Below are positions 18,156 to 18,214 of a stretch of DNA of 18,214 nt, piece after piece. This stretch comes from Oscillospiraceae bacterium (GTDB lineage: Bacteria > Bacillota > Clostridia > Oscillospirales > Oscillospiraceae): NCBI GenBank assembly GCA_017501805.1, contig JAFVWG010000170.1:1-18214 (forward strand), given 5' to 3'. Both the position numbers and the translations under genes were made by a program. The notes beneath the pieces were generated by a model, which ran no database searches, had not been told where the DNA came from, and worked only from the letters and a program-made list of their open reading frames with translations. How positions within the stretch are numbered: position 1 is the first letter of the stretch; every line of letters begins with the position of its first letter.

Positions 18156-18214
18156 CTATTTTTCAATGCCGAGAATTTCGTAGCGGATCGCGCCGAAGGG
18201 TGCTTCGAAGACGG
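18156..18214 (-). CDS. C-terminal end of an upstream gene, product uncertain
   Basis: The minus strand stays open from the window edge to a TAG at 18156-18158. The tail reads VFEAPFGAIRYEILGIEK. The YEIL-x-I ending is reminiscent of GreA-type transcription elongation factors, but 18 residues are too few to decide. Base composition and the hairpin just after the stop fit a real gene end on the same strand as everything else in the window. Confidence 0.5.
   Translation of the reverse strand, partial: VFEAPFGAIRYEILGIEK

Noticed and set aside
18075..18170. Possible promoter for the trmH-like gene (TTGAAA near 18163-18168)
   Set aside because: At 16-18 nt spacing the candidate -10 sequences are poor (GCATAG, CATAGG) and fall inside the hairpin. 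Not strong enough to annotate.

Overview
The window is ordinary bacterial chromosome from what looks like a Firmicute of the class Clostridia. I would guess a GC-rich, Oscillospirales-like gut lineage. The basis is gene order (dprA-topA-trmFO, plsX-rnc-smc-ftsY, rph-rdgB, yhbY-nadD-yqeK-LCP-rsfS), the LCP wall enzyme, folate-dependent TrmFO, a fused NadD-YqeK, purine-rich Shine-Dalgarno (SD) sites and GC-rich third codon positions. The taxonomic placement is inference. I see no rRNA, tRNA, insertion sequence, prophage, CRISPR array or defence gene.

All genes lie on the minus strand, so transcription runs from high to low coordinates. At 18156-18214 is the 3' end of an upstream gene, followed by a short hairpin (18124-18147). 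Then comes a six-gene run: trmH-type RNA methyltransferase, dprA, topA, trmFO, plsX, rnc. Genes overlap or sit within 15 nt, and the run ends in a perfect 16-bp hairpin that begins inside the rnc stop codon. The only sizeable intergenic gap (10733-10863) holds that hairpin and a convincing sigma-A-like promoter. The promoter should drive a second, nine-gene run: smc, ftsY, rph, rdgB, yhbY, nadD-yqeK fusion, LCP protein, rsfS and leuS. leuS is cut by the window's left edge.

The genes are housekeeping: RNA processing and modification (TrmH-like, TrmFO, RNase III, RNase PH), ribosome assembly or silencing (YhbY, RsfS), chromosome topology and segregation (TopA, SMC), membrane and envelope (PlsX, FtsY, LCP), DNA uptake and recombination (DprA), nucleotide-pool hygiene and NAD synthesis (RdgB, NadD-YqeK), and tRNA charging (LeuRS).

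I found no undescribed system. The points worth a second look are fine-scale. The YhbY-family gene appears to start at ATT. NadD and YqeK are fused. plsX and smc seem to start at internal TTG and GTG codons rather than at the first possible start. plsX runs straight into rnc with no acpP between. Two hairpins have imperfect U-tracts. Several very long plus-strand open frames are mirror images of the real genes.
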